The notes: generated from the letters alone by a model not told the origin. Numbered from the stretch's first letter, positions 33,496-43,104 are shown. The stretch is DNA of 64,000 nucleotides from Rhizobiales bacterium PAR1 (GCA_002256205.1 NKIW01000002.1:1-64000), one strand, 5' to 3'. Translations and numbers: made by a program.

Positions 33496-34926
33496 TTGAC
33501 GAACGAGCTTTTCACCGCCGATCTTGAAGTCAGGCTCCGCAGCCCGGAGGCGAACCTTCTTTTGCGCCGGTTCAGAAGCGAAATTTCGACCAAGGGTGCT
33601 GCGACCGTCGCGATGCTGGATCGCGACATCATGCGCGTTTATGGCCCGCACCTTGTCGTGCTGGAGCAAACACCGGACGGCGAATTCACTTTCCTCTATT
33701 CCGGTGCCCAAGTGCCGGATGATGCCGGAAAAACGCTCAGCGCCAAGCTGACGAGCGCCATTGCCTCAGGCACAGCCGAGCTCTTCCGTCTGGGCTGCCG
33801 CGAAGCCAGCACGGCCAATGACGCGGTGTGTATCAATCACCAGACCGGGATGGACGCGAGCGTTCACCGCTGGGAGTGCCTGTTCCTTCCCATGGAAGAC
33901 AGCGAACACCAGCGCATGTTCGTCGCGCTCTGCATGCCGCGCGAACACAAGTTCGAATTCCTGCGTTCCTTGCTCGATTCACTGCCGACCGGTGCCATCG
34001 CCGTCAGCCCGATCCGTGATGCGCACAATGAAATCATCGACGGCACCATTATCGCGGCCAATGCCAAGGCCGTGGAGTTCACCGAACACGAGACGGTGAA
34101 CGGCTTGCTCTCAACAACCCTGTGCCACGCCTTCGGCGATTCCACCGTCTCCAGCGGCTGGGACCGCCACATCACGGTGATGCGCTCGGGCAAGGCGCAG
34201 AGTTTCGATTACCACCACCGCGGTGAACAGGCGACGCGCTGGTTCAATGTCCATTCGAGCCCAATCCGTGAGGGTCTGCTGATCTCGATGACGGATATTA
34301 CCGACGCCAAGCGCGCTTTCCTCGAACTCGAGCACCAGAAAAAGGTGCTGATGGACGAGATGGAGCAGCGCCGTGGACTCGAACAGGAACTCTGGGCGCT
34401 TGCTCATCTCGACCCGCTGACCAGCCTGCCGAACCGTCGCGCCTTCCGCGATTCAGCGCTGCTGAAGCTCGCGGAAAGCCAGACCGGCCATCGCCCCTGC
34501 GCAATCGTCACGATTGACATCGACCATTTCAAGCGCGTCAACGACGTCTACGGCCATGGCGCCGGGGATACCGTGCTGCGCCGCGTCGCGGATATCATCA
34601 AGGCCCCGCTCCGCCCGAACACAGATATCGGCGCGCGTATGGGCGGCGAGGAATTCGTCGTTCTGCTGCCAGATACCGATACCGAATCTGCCATCGCTTT
34701 TGCCGAAAAGCTCCGCCGCCGTGTTGAACAAACCGTGGTGGTAATTGGTGAGAACGAAGTCCGGCCAACGATCAGCCTGGGCGTTGCGATGAACCGCAAA
34801 TCGACCAACCTTGACGACCTCATCGACCGGGCCGACCGCGCGCTCTATACCGCCAAGCGGACGGGCCGGAACAAGGTCGCGACCGAAATCGACGTTCAGG
34901 CCGGCGAAAAGACAGCTGCCGCCTGA
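33496..34926 (+). CDS. diguanylate cyclase with N-terminal PAS-like sensory region
   Basis: A 476-residue protein. The N-terminal ~290 residues hold two sensor-like segments (a PAS_5-like region to about residue 150 and a PAS-like region around DSLPTGAIAVSPIRDAHNEI). A coiled coil (KRAFLELEHQKKVLMDEMEQ) leads to a C-terminal GGDEF domain with LAHLDPLTSLPNRRAF and the active-site MGGEEF. The RxxD inhibitory site is not intact (Pro at the Arg position). It makes c-di-GMP by family knowledge. There is no ATG near the N-terminus; TTG at 33496 is the best guess, TTG at 33442 the alternative. Its 3' end overlaps miaA by 31 bases. Confidence 0.9.
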   Translation: MTNELFTADLEVRLRSPEANLLLRRFRSEISTKGAATVAMLDRDIMRVYGPHLVVLEQTPDGEFTFLYSGAQVPDDAGKTLSAKLTSAIASGTAELFRLGCREASTANDAVCINHQTGMDASVHRWECLFLPMEDSEHQRMFVALCMPREHKFEFLRSLLDSLPTGAIAVSPIRDAHNEIIDGTIIAANAKAVEFTEHETVNGLLSTTLCHAFGDSTVSSGWDRHITVMRSGKAQSFDYHHRGEQATRWFNVHSSPIREGLLISMTDITDAKRAFLELEHQKKVLMDEMEQRRGLEQELWALAHLDPLTSLPNRRAFRDSALLKLAESQTGHRPCAIVTIDIDHFKRVNDVYGHGAGDTVLRRVADIIKAPLRPNTDIGARMGGEEFVVLLPDTDTESAIAFAEKLRRRVEQTVVVIGENEVRPTISLGVAMNRKSTNLDDLIDRADRALYTAKRTGRNKVATEIDVQAGEKTAAA

Positions 34927-35810
34927 TCCGCCGAGGGGAACCAGCGCCAAGCTGGTCCCACAAGATATTTCCGCGCAAAAATCACCTGCCGCCGCGCATA
35001 GCGCCGCGTATCGCTTTGCCCGCGTGCGATCGCCTCATCACGGCTGATCCCACCCGCGAGCCCATCCATCAGGTGCGGCACGCCATGCGCCTTCATCACC
35101 CCGAGATTACGGGCGAGCGGCGGCTGATGCGCCGCGAGCGCTCGGATTTCTTCCTCCGCCCCCGCTTCCATCATGATCTCGAACCGGCGGTCGATGGCGG
35201 CGTGCAGCGCCTCGCGCGGCGGATCGAGGAAAATCCCGCACCATTCACCCGCCTTAAGCAAGGGTTCGCCGGGATTCTCGGCGAGCCATTCCGAGTAGGC
35301 GCGACCGGTGGCCGCATGGAGTTCAATCGCCCGCAGCAAACGCGGCGTATCCGCCGGATGCAGCACATCAGCGCGTGCCGGGTCGCGGCGGGAAAGCTCG
35401 GCGTGAAGGTCATGCCCGGCCGCAGCCCTGGCGCGCCAAGCCTCGCGGATCTCCGACGGGATGGCGGGCGTCGGCGTCAACCCTTCTGTCAGCGCACGGA
35501 AGTAAAGCCCGGTACCGCCTACAAACACCAGCCTGGGCCCGCCGGCACGTGCCGCCTCAATCAGCGGGCGTGCAGCGTCAAGATAGCGCCCGACAGAGAA
35601 CTCCTCACCTGCCGGCACAAACCCATAGAGTCGATGCGGCACTTCGGCCTCATCCTCGAGGCTCGGGCGGGCCGAGAGCACGCGGAGATCGGCATAGACC
35701 TGCATCGCATCCGCATTGACCACGAGGCCGCCGTTTTGCGCCGCGACGCACATCGCCAAAGCAGATTTTCCGCTCGCGGTCGGGCCTGCGATGAGGGTTG
35801 CAATCGTCAT
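34896..35810 (-). CDS. miaA: tRNA dimethylallyltransferase
   Basis: MiaA transfers the dimethylallyl group to A37 of tRNAs reading UNN codons. The 304-residue enzyme begins with the P-loop LIAGPTASGKSALA, followed by VVNADAMQVYADLRVLSARP, FVGGTGLYFRAL, and the C-terminal RRYARRQVIFARK used in tRNA binding. The Asp-Ser pair usual in NADSMQVY is NADAMQVY here. It is convergent with the diguanylate cyclase gene, sharing 31 bases of coding sequence, and divergent from serB. Confidence 0.95.
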   Translation of the reverse strand: MTIATLIAGPTASGKSALAMCVAAQNGGLVVNADAMQVYADLRVLSARPSLEDEAEVPHRLYGFVPAGEEFSVGRYLDAARPLIEAARAGGPRLVFVGGTGLYFRALTEGLTPTPAIPSEIREAWRARAAAGHDLHAELSRRDPARADVLHPADTPRLLRAIELHAATGRAYSEWLAENPGEPLLKAGEWCGIFLDPPREALHAAIDRRFEIMMEAGAEEEIRALAAHQPPLARNLGVMKAHGVPHLMDGLAGGISRDEAIARGQSDTRRYARRQVIFARKYLVGPAWRWFPSADQAAAVFSPA

Positions 35811-35895
35811 CTGGCGGAAGAGCCCATCTTGCCAACACCCGGATTGGGCGATACCGCCGCTTCCTATTGGCTTTCATCCTGAATTGCGAGTCCTC

Positions 35896-36804
35896 ATGAC
35901 CGTCCACGCCCTCCGCTCCCTCGTCGCGACGCTCGTGAGCCGCCCCGCCGACCGCTGTCTTGGCCTCAGCGCCATCGCCTTGGCGCGCTCGGTGCTGCCG
36001 TCGGCTGAAGTCGCCGTGCTTTCGCCGGATGTCGCGGTCGATTTCCATTTCTCCGACACCCGAGATGAAGCCGTCATCGCCGCCGAACTCCGTGCGGCTT
36101 TTGCCAGCCTTCCGGTGGATCTGGTGGTGCAGCCCGGTGCGGGGCGCCGCAAGAAGCTGTTCCTTGCCGATATGGATTCGACCATGATCGGGCAGGAGTG
36201 TATTGACGAGCTCGCCGATGCTGCCGGCCTCAAGGCACACGTCAGCGCGATCACCGAGCGTGCGATGCGTGGCGAGATCGCCTTCGAACCCGCGCTGCGT
36301 GAGCGTGTGGGGCTGTTGAAGGGTCTGCCGATCGGTATTGTCGAGGAAATGATCGCGAGCCGCATCACGCTGACGCCGGGCGGGCGCGAACTCGTGCAGA
36401 CCATGCGCGCCAACGGCGCCTACACGGCCCTCGTCTCCGGTGGCTTCACGGTCTTCACTGGCCCTATCTCGGCGAAAATCGGCTTTGACATGCACCGCTC
36501 GAATCTTCTCGAAATCTCGGGCGGACATTTTGCCGGCACCGTCACCGAGCCGATTCTCGGAAAGGAAGCCAAACGCGCGACCCTTGAGGAGCTGCGCGCC
36601 CGCTTCAACCTCGCGCCCGCCGCGACCATGGCGGTGGGCGATGGCGCAAATGACCTCGCCATGCTCGGGGAAGCCGGCCTTGGCGTCGCGTTCCACGCCA
36701 AGCCAATCGTTGCTGAAGCCGCCCATGCCCGCGTCGACCACGGCGATCTCTCGGCGCTGATCTATTTCCAGGGCTACCGCGACGAGGATATCGTCCGCGC
36801 GTAA
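35896..36804 (+). CDS. serB: phosphoserine phosphatase
   Basis: SerB hydrolyses phosphoserine in the last step of serine synthesis. The 302-residue HAD-family protein has LFLADMDSTMIGQECIDELA with both catalytic Asp near residue 90, VSGGFTVFTGPIS with the conserved Ser-Gly, and MAVGDGANDLAML for Mg binding. The N-terminal ~85 residues form the usual ACT-like extension. The ATG at 35896 was taken because the longer frame reads backwards through the miaA start region. No strong Shine-Dalgarno. Confidence 0.94.
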   Translation: MTVHALRSLVATLVSRPADRCLGLSAIALARSVLPSAEVAVLSPDVAVDFHFSDTRDEAVIAAELRAAFASLPVDLVVQPGAGRRKKLFLADMDSTMIGQECIDELADAAGLKAHVSAITERAMRGEIAFEPALRERVGLLKGLPIGIVEEMIASRITLTPGGRELVQTMRANGAYTALVSGGFTVFTGPISAKIGFDMHRSNLLEISGGHFAGTVTEPILGKEAKRATLEELRARFNLAPAATMAVGDGANDLAMLGEAGLGVAFHAKPIVAEAAHARVDHGDLSALIYFQGYRDEDIVRA

Positions 36805-36827
36805 AAAAGGCCGCCCGAAGGGCGGCC
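36803..36827 (-). terminator. terminator, best on the minus strand (degP side)
   Basis: GGCCGCCC and GGGCGGCC pair over 8 bp with a 3-base loop. On the minus strand a six-T run follows, so it terminates the degP transcript well. It may also help end serB, whose stop is 4 bases away. Confidence 0.8.
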
Positions 36828-36871
36828 TCACATTACGGGATTCTGGCTCCCGACAGGATCAGGATGCGGCG

Positions 36872-36946
36872 AAAAGGGTGTTTGCCGAGCACCGGAGCGG
36901 AGCGTACTCTAGCGTACGTGAGCACCGGAGCGGAGGGAAACGCCCT
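36872..36946. repeat. composite structured repeat between serB and degP
   Basis: Outer arms AAAGGGTGTTTGCC and GGAAACGCCCTTT are near-perfect inverted copies. They enclose two direct copies of GAGCACCGGAGCGGA (36887-36901 and 36920-36934) flanking GCGTACTCTAGCGTACG. The design resembles a dispersed intergenic element rather than a simple terminator, but only one copy occurs in this window. Confidence 0.7.
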
Positions 36947-36970
36947 TTGCAGACCCATCCTCATCCTTTC

Positions 36971-38524
36971 TCAGTTGATGGGCAGCGTTACGTAGCGCAG
37001 CGTCCCTTCCGGACCGCTCGCGACATAGAACAGCGCGCGCTTCTGGCCCTGCGCCTTGAGATCATCGAGCCGCTTCTTGATATCCGCCGCCGATTTCACC
37101 GGCTCGCGCTGAACCTCGACGATGACATCACCCGCCGAAAGACGACGCTCCGCCGCGACCGAATTCGGATCGACCTTGAGAACAACCACGCCCTCGATGC
37201 CGTCCTTGATCGCGTTGTTGAAGCGGCGGCGGGTCTCCGCATTGAGCGGCGCGACCTCAAGCCCGAGCACGGTGCTCGGCGCTGCCGTATCCGGCTTGTC
37301 GGTGGTCGAGAGCGAAGCCTGCTTCGGCGCCTCGTCGAGCTTGCCGAGCGTCACCTTGCGGGTGATCTCCTTGCCGCCGCGCATCACAAGGACATCGACT
37401 TCCTTGCCGATCGGGGTCTGCGCGACGATGCGCGGCAGATCGCTAGAACGGCGGATGTCCTTGCCGTCGAACTTGATGATCACGTCCTCACGTTCGAAAC
37501 CTGCACCCTTGGCAGGACCCTTCTCGTCCACGTTGATGACCATGGCGCCGCGCGCCTTACCGAGTTTGAGCGCATCGGCGGTGTCGTCATCGACATCCTG
37601 GATGGCCACACCCAGCCAGCCACGACGAGTCTCGCCATACTGCTTGAGCTGGTCAATCACCGGCACCGCCATCGACGACGGCACCGAGAAGCCGATGCCG
37701 ATCGAGCCGCCCGACGGCGAGATGATCGCGGTGTTGATGCCGATCACGTCGCCATCCATGTTGAACAGCGGTCCGCCCGAGTTGCCCTTGTTGATCGCCG
37801 CATCGGTCTGGATGAAGCTGTCATAGGGGCCGGAACGGATATTACGCTGTTTGGCCGAGACAATACCGGCTGAAACCGAGCCGCCAAAGCCGAACGGATT
37901 GCCGATCGCGATAACCCATTCGCCGACGCGGGCCTTGTCGCTGTCACCGAACTTCACCGATTTCAGCGGCTTGTCGGATTTCACCTTGAGCACGGCGAGA
38001 TCGGTCTTGGCGTCCTTGCCGACGATATCGGCCTTGAGTTCGGTGCCATCGTTGAAGACGACCGTGATTTCATTCGCATCGGCGATGACGTGGTTATTCG
38101 TCACCACGATGCCCGAGGGATCGATCACGAAGCCGGAACCGAGCGAGGAAGAACGCTGCTGCGGACCACCCTGCCCGCCGTTCGGACCACCGGGGCCGCC
38201 GCGCTTGTTGAAGAAGTCGTTGAACAGATCCTCGAAGGGCGAACCCGGCGGGAGCTGCGGCATCGGCACATTGCGTTGTGCGGCCTTCTGCGTTGCCTTG
38301 ATGTTGACGACGGCATCCATCACCTTTTCGGCGACATCCGCGATGCCATCCGGACCGCCCTTCGCGGCAGCCGGGCGGACCATGGGCATCACAACAATCA
38401 TCGACAGCGCCAGCGCGCCGGCGACCTGCGTGAGCCGCTGCGCGAGCGACAGCCGCGCCTTCTGGCCGCGCGACAACGGCGCTGTGTTGGTTTGCGACAG
38501 GACCGGAAGAAGGTAAGCTGACAT
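36971..38524 (-). CDS. degP: Do-family periplasmic serine protease (DegP/HtrA-like)
   Basis: A 517-residue protease-chaperone of the envelope. An N-terminal hydrophobic segment (VAGALALSMIVVMPMVRPAAA) acts as signal. The trypsin-like domain has His in VTNNHVI, Asp in KTDLAVLKV and Ser in GNSGGPLF. Two PDZ domains follow (GWLGVAIQDVDDDTADAL, and a second from about residue 410 in LGLEVAPLNAET). A Gly/Pro/Gln-rich linker at about 105-125 takes the place of the Q-linker. It follows the hflKC-DUF2065 block on the same strand, as commonly seen in rhizobia. Confidence 0.95.
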   Translation of the reverse strand: MSAYLLPVLSQTNTAPLSRGQKARLSLAQRLTQVAGALALSMIVVMPMVRPAAAKGGPDGIADVAEKVMDAVVNIKATQKAAQRNVPMPQLPPGSPFEDLFNDFFNKRGGPGGPNGGQGGPQQRSSSLGSGFVIDPSGIVVTNNHVIADANEITVVFNDGTELKADIVGKDAKTDLAVLKVKSDKPLKSVKFGDSDKARVGEWVIAIGNPFGFGGSVSAGIVSAKQRNIRSGPYDSFIQTDAAINKGNSGGPLFNMDGDVIGINTAIISPSGGSIGIGFSVPSSMAVPVIDQLKQYGETRRGWLGVAIQDVDDDTADALKLGKARGAMVINVDEKGPAKGAGFEREDVIIKFDGKDIRRSSDLPRIVAQTPIGKEVDVLVMRGGKEITRKVTLGKLDEAPKQASLSTTDKPDTAAPSTVLGLEVAPLNAETRRRFNNAIKDGIEGVVVLKVDPNSVAAERRLSAGDVIVEVQREPVKSAADIKKRLDDLKAQGQKRALFYVASGPEGTLRYVTLPIN

Positions 38525-38627
38525 TGAAGTCCTCGGTTAAGTTGACGTTTATCGCCGCCCGCGATGCACGGATATCAAGGCATCAAATGAGGCACAAACG
38601 CGACAAAATGATCGCGAAATTCTGCAA

Positions 38628-38834
38628 TCACAACAGGTTGAACGCCGGAAAACCTTTAGCGACCCAAACCAGAAAAACCCCGGCGATGGCGGCGATCACG
38701 CCGATGCGACGGAGCAGCTTTTCATCCATCTCTGACGCATCTTTCAGCGCCCGCTGCATGCCTCGAGGGAAGGCCGCAAAGCTCAGCCCCTCGATCGCCA
38801 GCATTAACGCCAAGGCCGTGAGAAACTCACGCAT
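38628..38834 (-). CDS. DUF2065 small membrane protein
   Basis: A 68-residue protein with two membrane segments (FLTALALMLAIEGLSFAAF and RIGVIAAIAGVFLVWVAKG) joined by a short polar loop. Sequence and size match DUF2065, whose genes usually sit next to hflC, as here. GAGGA precedes the ATG at 38834. Function unknown; association with the HflKC/FtsH complex is inferred from context. Confidence 0.9.
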   Translation of the reverse strand: MREFLTALALMLAIEGLSFAAFPRGMQRALKDASEMDEKLLRRIGVIAAIAGVFLVWVAKGFPAFNLL

Positions 38835-38990
38835 TCCTCGCCCCCGAACCAGCGGATGAACCGCCGAAGACCGCTTCACTCCCGCCGGCGCCCCGCTTCT
38901 GGGCCCGCCGCACCGGAATGCGACAGGCTGGCAGGATTTCCGGCATTTTTCCAGCCCCCGGCGCGATTTTCCCGCACCGGAGCCAGCCGA

Positions 38991-39869
38991 TTACGGCGCT
39001 TTCGATTGCGCGCCGCCTGGATTGTTGAGGTAACGGAAGAACTCGCTGTCCGGCGAGAGCACGAGCCGGGTATCGCCCGCCTTGAGACCCACTTCGTAAG
39101 CCTGCATCGAACGATAGAACGAGAAGAACTCGACATCGCGGTTATAGGCATCCGAGAGAAGCCGGGTCCGCTCCGCTTCACCCTTGCCGAGCGTTTCACG
39201 GCTGAAGCGATCCGCTTCCGCGCGCGTCACGGTCGTGGTGCGATCCGCCTGCGCCTTGATGCGATCCGAGATTTCCGTGCCCTGCGCGCGCAACTCTGCT
39301 GCTTCACGCTGGCGTTCGGTCTGCATGCGGCGGAACACCGCCTGAGAGTTCTGCTCCGGCAGATCGACACGGCGGATGCGGATATCGACGATCGACAACC
39401 CGAGCGCCTGCGACTCGGCATTGACCTGTTCACGGATCTTCGCGGTAAGGCCTGCGCGTTCTTCCTTCACGACGTTGAGGAAGGTCGATTCGCCGAGCAC
39501 ACGCCGGAGCGCCGCGTCCATAAAGGTGCGGAGCTGCTGATCACCCCGCGTCGAGATACCGCCCGTCGCCTGATAATAGCGCAAGGGGTTGTCGATGCGG
39601 TAGCGCGCGAAAGTATCCACCACAAGGCGCTTCTGATCCGAGGTGATGGCCTCGGCGGAAGGCGTCTCATGGTCGAGCACGCGCCGATCCATGGTGATGA
39701 CGTTCTGAATGAACGGCATCTTGAAGTTGAGGCCCGGCGTGGTGATGACCCGCTTGGGCTCACCGAACTGGGTGACAATCGCCTGATCGGTCTGGTCAAC
39801 GATGAACATCGACGAGCCGCCAATCACCACGATGACCGCGAAAACAATGGCTAGAGCTGAACGGAACAT
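38991..39869 (-). CDS. hflC: HflC, SPFH-domain subunit of the FtsH modulator complex
   Basis: A 292-residue protein with one N-terminal membrane anchor (SALAIVFAVIVVIGGSSMFIV) and an SPFH/band-7 domain (FIVDQTDQAIVTQFGEPKRV, GLNFKMPFIQNVI). The later helical segment ends with the typical DAYNRDVEFFSFYRSMQAYE. HflC pairs with HflK in a large membrane assembly that regulates the FtsH protease. The ATG overlaps the hflK stop, so the two are translationally coupled. Confidence 0.95.
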   Translation of the reverse strand: MFRSALAIVFAVIVVIGGSSMFIVDQTDQAIVTQFGEPKRVITTPGLNFKMPFIQNVITMDRRVLDHETPSAEAITSDQKRLVVDTFARYRIDNPLRYYQATGGISTRGDQQLRTFMDAALRRVLGESTFLNVVKEERAGLTAKIREQVNAESQALGLSIVDIRIRRVDLPEQNSQAVFRRMQTERQREAAELRAQGTEISDRIKAQADRTTTVTRAEADRFSRETLGKGEAERTRLLSDAYNRDVEFFSFYRSMQAYEVGLKAGDTRLVLSPDSEFFRYLNNPGGAQSKAP

Positions 39870-41005
39870 CAGCGTTTCCCCGCTTCGGTGGCGTTCTTCT
39901 TCATCAGGTCATTGAGCGGCAGCAGCGGAATGGCGCCCGCGCCGTTCTTGCCCGGATCAAGGATGATCTTGTCCATGCCCGCATAGATGCGCTCGACCGT
40001 CTCGATATAGAGTCGGCGACGGGTGATATCCGGCGCCTTCTTGTATTCGTCGAGAATGGCGATGAAGCGCGCCGCTTCACCACGCGCATCGGCAATCATG
40101 CGTTCACGTTCGGCTTCGGCACGCTGGGTGATCTTGGAGGCTTCACCGCGCGCTTCCGGGATGACCTTGTTAGCGTAAGTCTGCGCCTCGTTCTGCATAC
40201 GCTCCTGGTCGGCACGGGCCGCCTGAACGTCGCGGAACGCGTCGATGACTTCCGTCGGCGGGTCGACCTTCATCATCTGCACCTGCTGCACGATGATGCC
40301 GGCGCCATAGGAATTCAGCGTCCGCTGCATCAGCTCCTGAACCGCGCGCTCGATTTCAAGCCGTGCGCCGGTCAGAATTGGCTGGATTTCACGCCGACCG
40401 ATGACTTCACGCATCGCGCTTTCCGCGACGACGCGCACGGTCCGCTCGGGATCGCGCAGGTTGAAGACGAAATCCTGCGGCTTCTTCGCATCGACGAGCC
40501 AGAGCACCGAGAAATCAACGTCGACGATGTTCTCGTCGCCAGTTAGCATCAGGCTTTCCTCGCGCACATCGCGGATAGTGCCGCGACGGCTCTCGTTAGT
40601 CCGAAGGCCGATTTCGATCGTCTGGACGCCGATGGTCGGCTTGTCGATCCGGCCGACCGGATACGGCCAGTTCCAGTTCAGCCCAGGCGGTGTGATCGAA
40701 ATGAACTTCCCGAACACCCGCTCAATGCCCATCTCGTTGGGCCGCACGGTGTAGAAGCCGGTCAGCATCCAGCCGGCAAGCGCCAGCAGGCCGACGAAGG
40801 CAATTCCGAGCGCGCCGAGCTTGGAGAGCCCGTCACCACCGCCACCACCGGGCATGACGCGGCGGAGCTTGTCCTGGCCGCGCCGGAAAATATCCTCAAG
40901 GTCCGGGGGCTCGCGCCCGCCAGAACCACCACCGGAGGGCCCACTGCCCCATGGATTCGGATTGCGGGGGCCTTGCCCCCTCGGTTGCCAGGGTCCGTTG
41001 CTCAT
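39869..41005 (-). CDS. hflK: HflK, SPFH-domain subunit of the FtsH modulator complex
   Basis: A 378-residue partner of HflC. The Gly/Pro/Asn-rich cytoplasmic N-terminus (about 65 residues) precedes one membrane segment (LGALGIAFVGLLALAGWMLTG) and the SPFH domain (YTVRPNEMGIERVFGKFISI). The marker segment RDVQAARADQERMQNEAQTYANKVIPEARGEA, split over helices, is characteristic. The ATG at 41005 was chosen over an upstream frame because homologues start with the Gly-rich tail. It heads the hflK-hflC pair. Confidence 0.95.
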   Translation of the reverse strand: MSNGPWQPRGQGPRNPNPWGSGPSGGGSGGREPPDLEDIFRRGQDKLRRVMPGGGGGDGLSKLGALGIAFVGLLALAGWMLTGFYTVRPNEMGIERVFGKFISITPPGLNWNWPYPVGRIDKPTIGVQTIEIGLRTNESRRGTIRDVREESLMLTGDENIVDVDFSVLWLVDAKKPQDFVFNLRDPERTVRVVAESAMREVIGRREIQPILTGARLEIERAVQELMQRTLNSYGAGIIVQQVQMMKVDPPTEVIDAFRDVQAARADQERMQNEAQTYANKVIPEARGEASKITQRAEAERERMIADARGEAARFIAILDEYKKAPDITRRRLYIETVERIYAGMDKIILDPGKNGAGAIPLLPLNDLMKKNATEAGKR

Positions 41006-41188
41006 GGGTCCGTCGTGTCTCCGGCCTTTTTTATCGTTGCCACCATCATGGCTCGTCCAGGGCATTCAAAACTCCGGGCTGGTGCCTTTGGGTTCATCAT
41101 CGCCCGCCCCGCGAGGGACGTGAGAGCATGATCGTACAACTCCCATTTGGGTCTTCGTGCGACGAAGGTCAACGCCACAGGGATGAAA

Positions 41189-41707
41189 TCAACGTCGGAC
41201 ATACGAAATGAAGTCGAATGACGCCTCATCATCGCTCGATTTGGTAAAGGAGGCACGTTTTTCCTCCCGCCAGACCTTAAGATCAACCGGGGGAAACCAC
41301 GCGTCTCCCTCCGGTTCAAGCGCGACAGAGGTAATTTCGAGCCTATCCGCCAACGCCATTGCCTGTGCGTAGATCTCGCCACCGCCGCCGATGATGATCT
41401 CGTCGCCACCGGTTTCGCGCGCAATGACTGCGCCTTTTTCGAGCGCTGCTTCCAGCGAGCCCACGATATCCGCGCCGTCGATCACCAGCGCCGGATCGCG
41501 CGTGATGACGATGGTGTGCCGCCCCGGCAACGGTTTTCCGATTGAATCATAGGTCTTGCGCCCCATGATCAGCGGCTTGCCCATGGTCAGCGTCCTGAAG
41601 TGCCGCATATCGCTCTTGAGCCGCCACAGCAGGCGATTATCGGCACCGATCACGCCGTTCTTTGCCACCGCCGCCACGAGGGTGAGTTTCACACCGGAGG
41701 CCGCCAT
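41189..41707 (-). CDS. folA: dihydrofolate reductase
   Basis: FolA reduces dihydrofolate to tetrahydrofolate with NADPH. The 172-residue enzyme contains LVAAVAKNGVIGADNRLLW (with Asn in place of the usual Gly-x-x-N-x-[IL]-P motif's Pro context, LLWRLKSDM), PLIMGRKTYDSIGKPLPGR, and EIIIGGGGEIYAQAM. Start overlaps the thyA stop by one base; the thyA-folA pair regenerates and uses the folate cofactor. Confidence 0.95.
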   Translation of the reverse strand: MAASGVKLTLVAAVAKNGVIGADNRLLWRLKSDMRHFRTLTMGKPLIMGRKTYDSIGKPLPGRHTIVITRDPALVIDGADIVGSLEAALEKGAVIARETGGDEIIIGGGGEIYAQAMALADRLEITSVALEPEGDAWFPPVDLKVWREEKRASFTKSSDDEASFDFISYVRR

Positions 41708-42516
41708 TACACCGCAACCGGCGCCTTGATCGCGGGATGCGGATCATACCCCTCGATGGTGATATCCTCGAAGCGGAAGGCGAAGAGATCCGTCACCTCC
41801 GGGTTGAGCTTGAGCACCGGCAGCGCGCGCGTCTGCCGCGTCAATTGCAGCCGAGCCTGCTCGAGGTGGTTCGAATAGAGATGCACATCGCCGAAGGAAT
41901 GCACAAAATCTCCCGGCTCCAGCCCGCAGACCTGCGCGATCATCACCGTCAGCAGCGCATAGGAGGCAATATTGAAAGGCACGCCGAGGAACAGATCCGC
42001 CGAGCGCTGGTAGAGCTGGCACGAAAGACGCGGCTTGCCGTTCGCGCCCTTGGCGACATGAAACTGGAACAGACAATGGCACGGTGCCAATGCCATTTTC
42101 GGGATATCCGCCGGGTTCCAGGCGGAGACGATTAACCGACGCGAATCGGGGTTGCGTCGGATTTCCACCAGCAGCTCCGCGACCTGGTCGACAACGCCGC
42201 CATCGGGCTTTTGCCACGAACGCCACTGCTGGCCATAGACGGGGCCGAGGTTGCCGTTGGCATCCGCCCATTCATCCCAGATCGAAACGCCGTGATCTTT
42301 CAGGTATTTGATATTGGTGTCGCCGGCCAGAAACCAGATCAACTCATGGATGATTGATTTCAGATGCAGCTTCTTGGTGGTGACGAGCGGAAAGCCCTTG
42401 GAGAGGTCGAACCGCATCTGTGCGCCGAATAACGAGAGCGTGCCCGTGCCCGTGCGGTCTTCTTTGGCGACGCCCTCGTCGAGCACGCGCTGCATGAGAT
42501 CAAGATAGGTTTTCAT
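41707..42516 (-). CDS. thyA: thymidylate synthase
   Basis: ThyA methylates dUMP to dTMP. The 269-residue enzyme shows [20 protein letters not shown] near the N-terminus, [15 protein letters not shown], the active-site Cys in [11 protein letters not shown], and [18 protein letters not shown] followed by GDVHLYSNH. All these are canonical. It precedes folA with a one-base overlap. Confidence 0.97.
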   Translation of the reverse strand: MKTYLDLMQRVLDEGVAKEDRTGTGTLSLFGAQMRFDLSKGFPLVTTKKLHLKSIIHELIWFLAGDTNIKYLKDHGVSIWDEWADANGNLGPVYGQQWRSWQKPDGGVVDQVAELLVEIRRNPDSRRLIVSAWNPADIPKMALAPCHCLFQFHVAKGANGKPRLSCQLYQRSADLFLGVPFNIASYALLTVMIAQVCGLEPGDFVHSFGDVHLYSNHLEQARLQLTRQTRALPVLKLNPEVTDLFAFRFEDITIEGYDPHPAIKAPVAV

Positions 42517-42627
42517 GGCGGCTAGAACACCAAAAGAGCGAGAAACTTCAAGCCCTCGCTCCGATTGACCTGTGCGGAACAGGCCGGCAAATCCGCCGAC
42601 CGTCTCGCAGATTGAACTGGAATGCCC

Positions 42628-42948
42628 TTATTTCGGGTGGAACATCCCGAGCGCGCCGAAATGCTCGGCAATGAGATAATAGACCGTGATCCGCGATTTG
42701 GTGCGGTCTGCCTTCATCTTCTCGCATTGCGCCTTGACCACGGCGGTCAGGTCGGCATCGCTTTCCTTGCGTCCGAGCTTCTTCTTGCAGAAATTGTCGA
42801 CCACGCGCTGGACCTCGGCGGCATCGCTGGCGGCGACATAGCGCGAATCCACCTTGCTCATCACAAGCGCATAGGTCTTGGCCATGCCGGTGACGGCGGC
42901 TTCGTCAACCTTGGCGGTATATTTCTTCACGTCGGCAAGATGATCCAT
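42628..42948 (-). CDS. DUF2853 family protein
   Basis: A 106-residue soluble, highly charged, helical protein. MDHLADVKKYTAKVDEAAV at the start and EKMKADRTKSRITVYYLIAE near the end match DUF2853. Function unknown. GAGGG lies before the ATG at 42948. The gene is upstream of thyA on the same strand and beside ssrA, a neighbourhood common in rhizobia. The 192 bases between it and the tmRNA transcript carry the ssrA promoter and nothing else visible. Confidence 0.88.
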   Translation of the reverse strand: MDHLADVKKYTAKVDEAAVTGMAKTYALVMSKVDSRYVAASDAAEVQRVVDNFCKKKLGRKESDADLTAVVKAQCEKMKADRTKSRITVYYLIAEHFGALGMFHPK

Positions 42949-43104
42949 ACGGGTTCCCTCCACTCCATATCGATAGGCCGAGCCCGAACTTGGGGCTGCC
43001 CGCGAAATGGATCACGATTCCGCAGGAAACGCTACCATTTCCACGAGGATTTCGCGCGGAGCTTGGATGAATTTGCGATTTCTCATGTTGTCGTCAGTTC
43101 GCCC

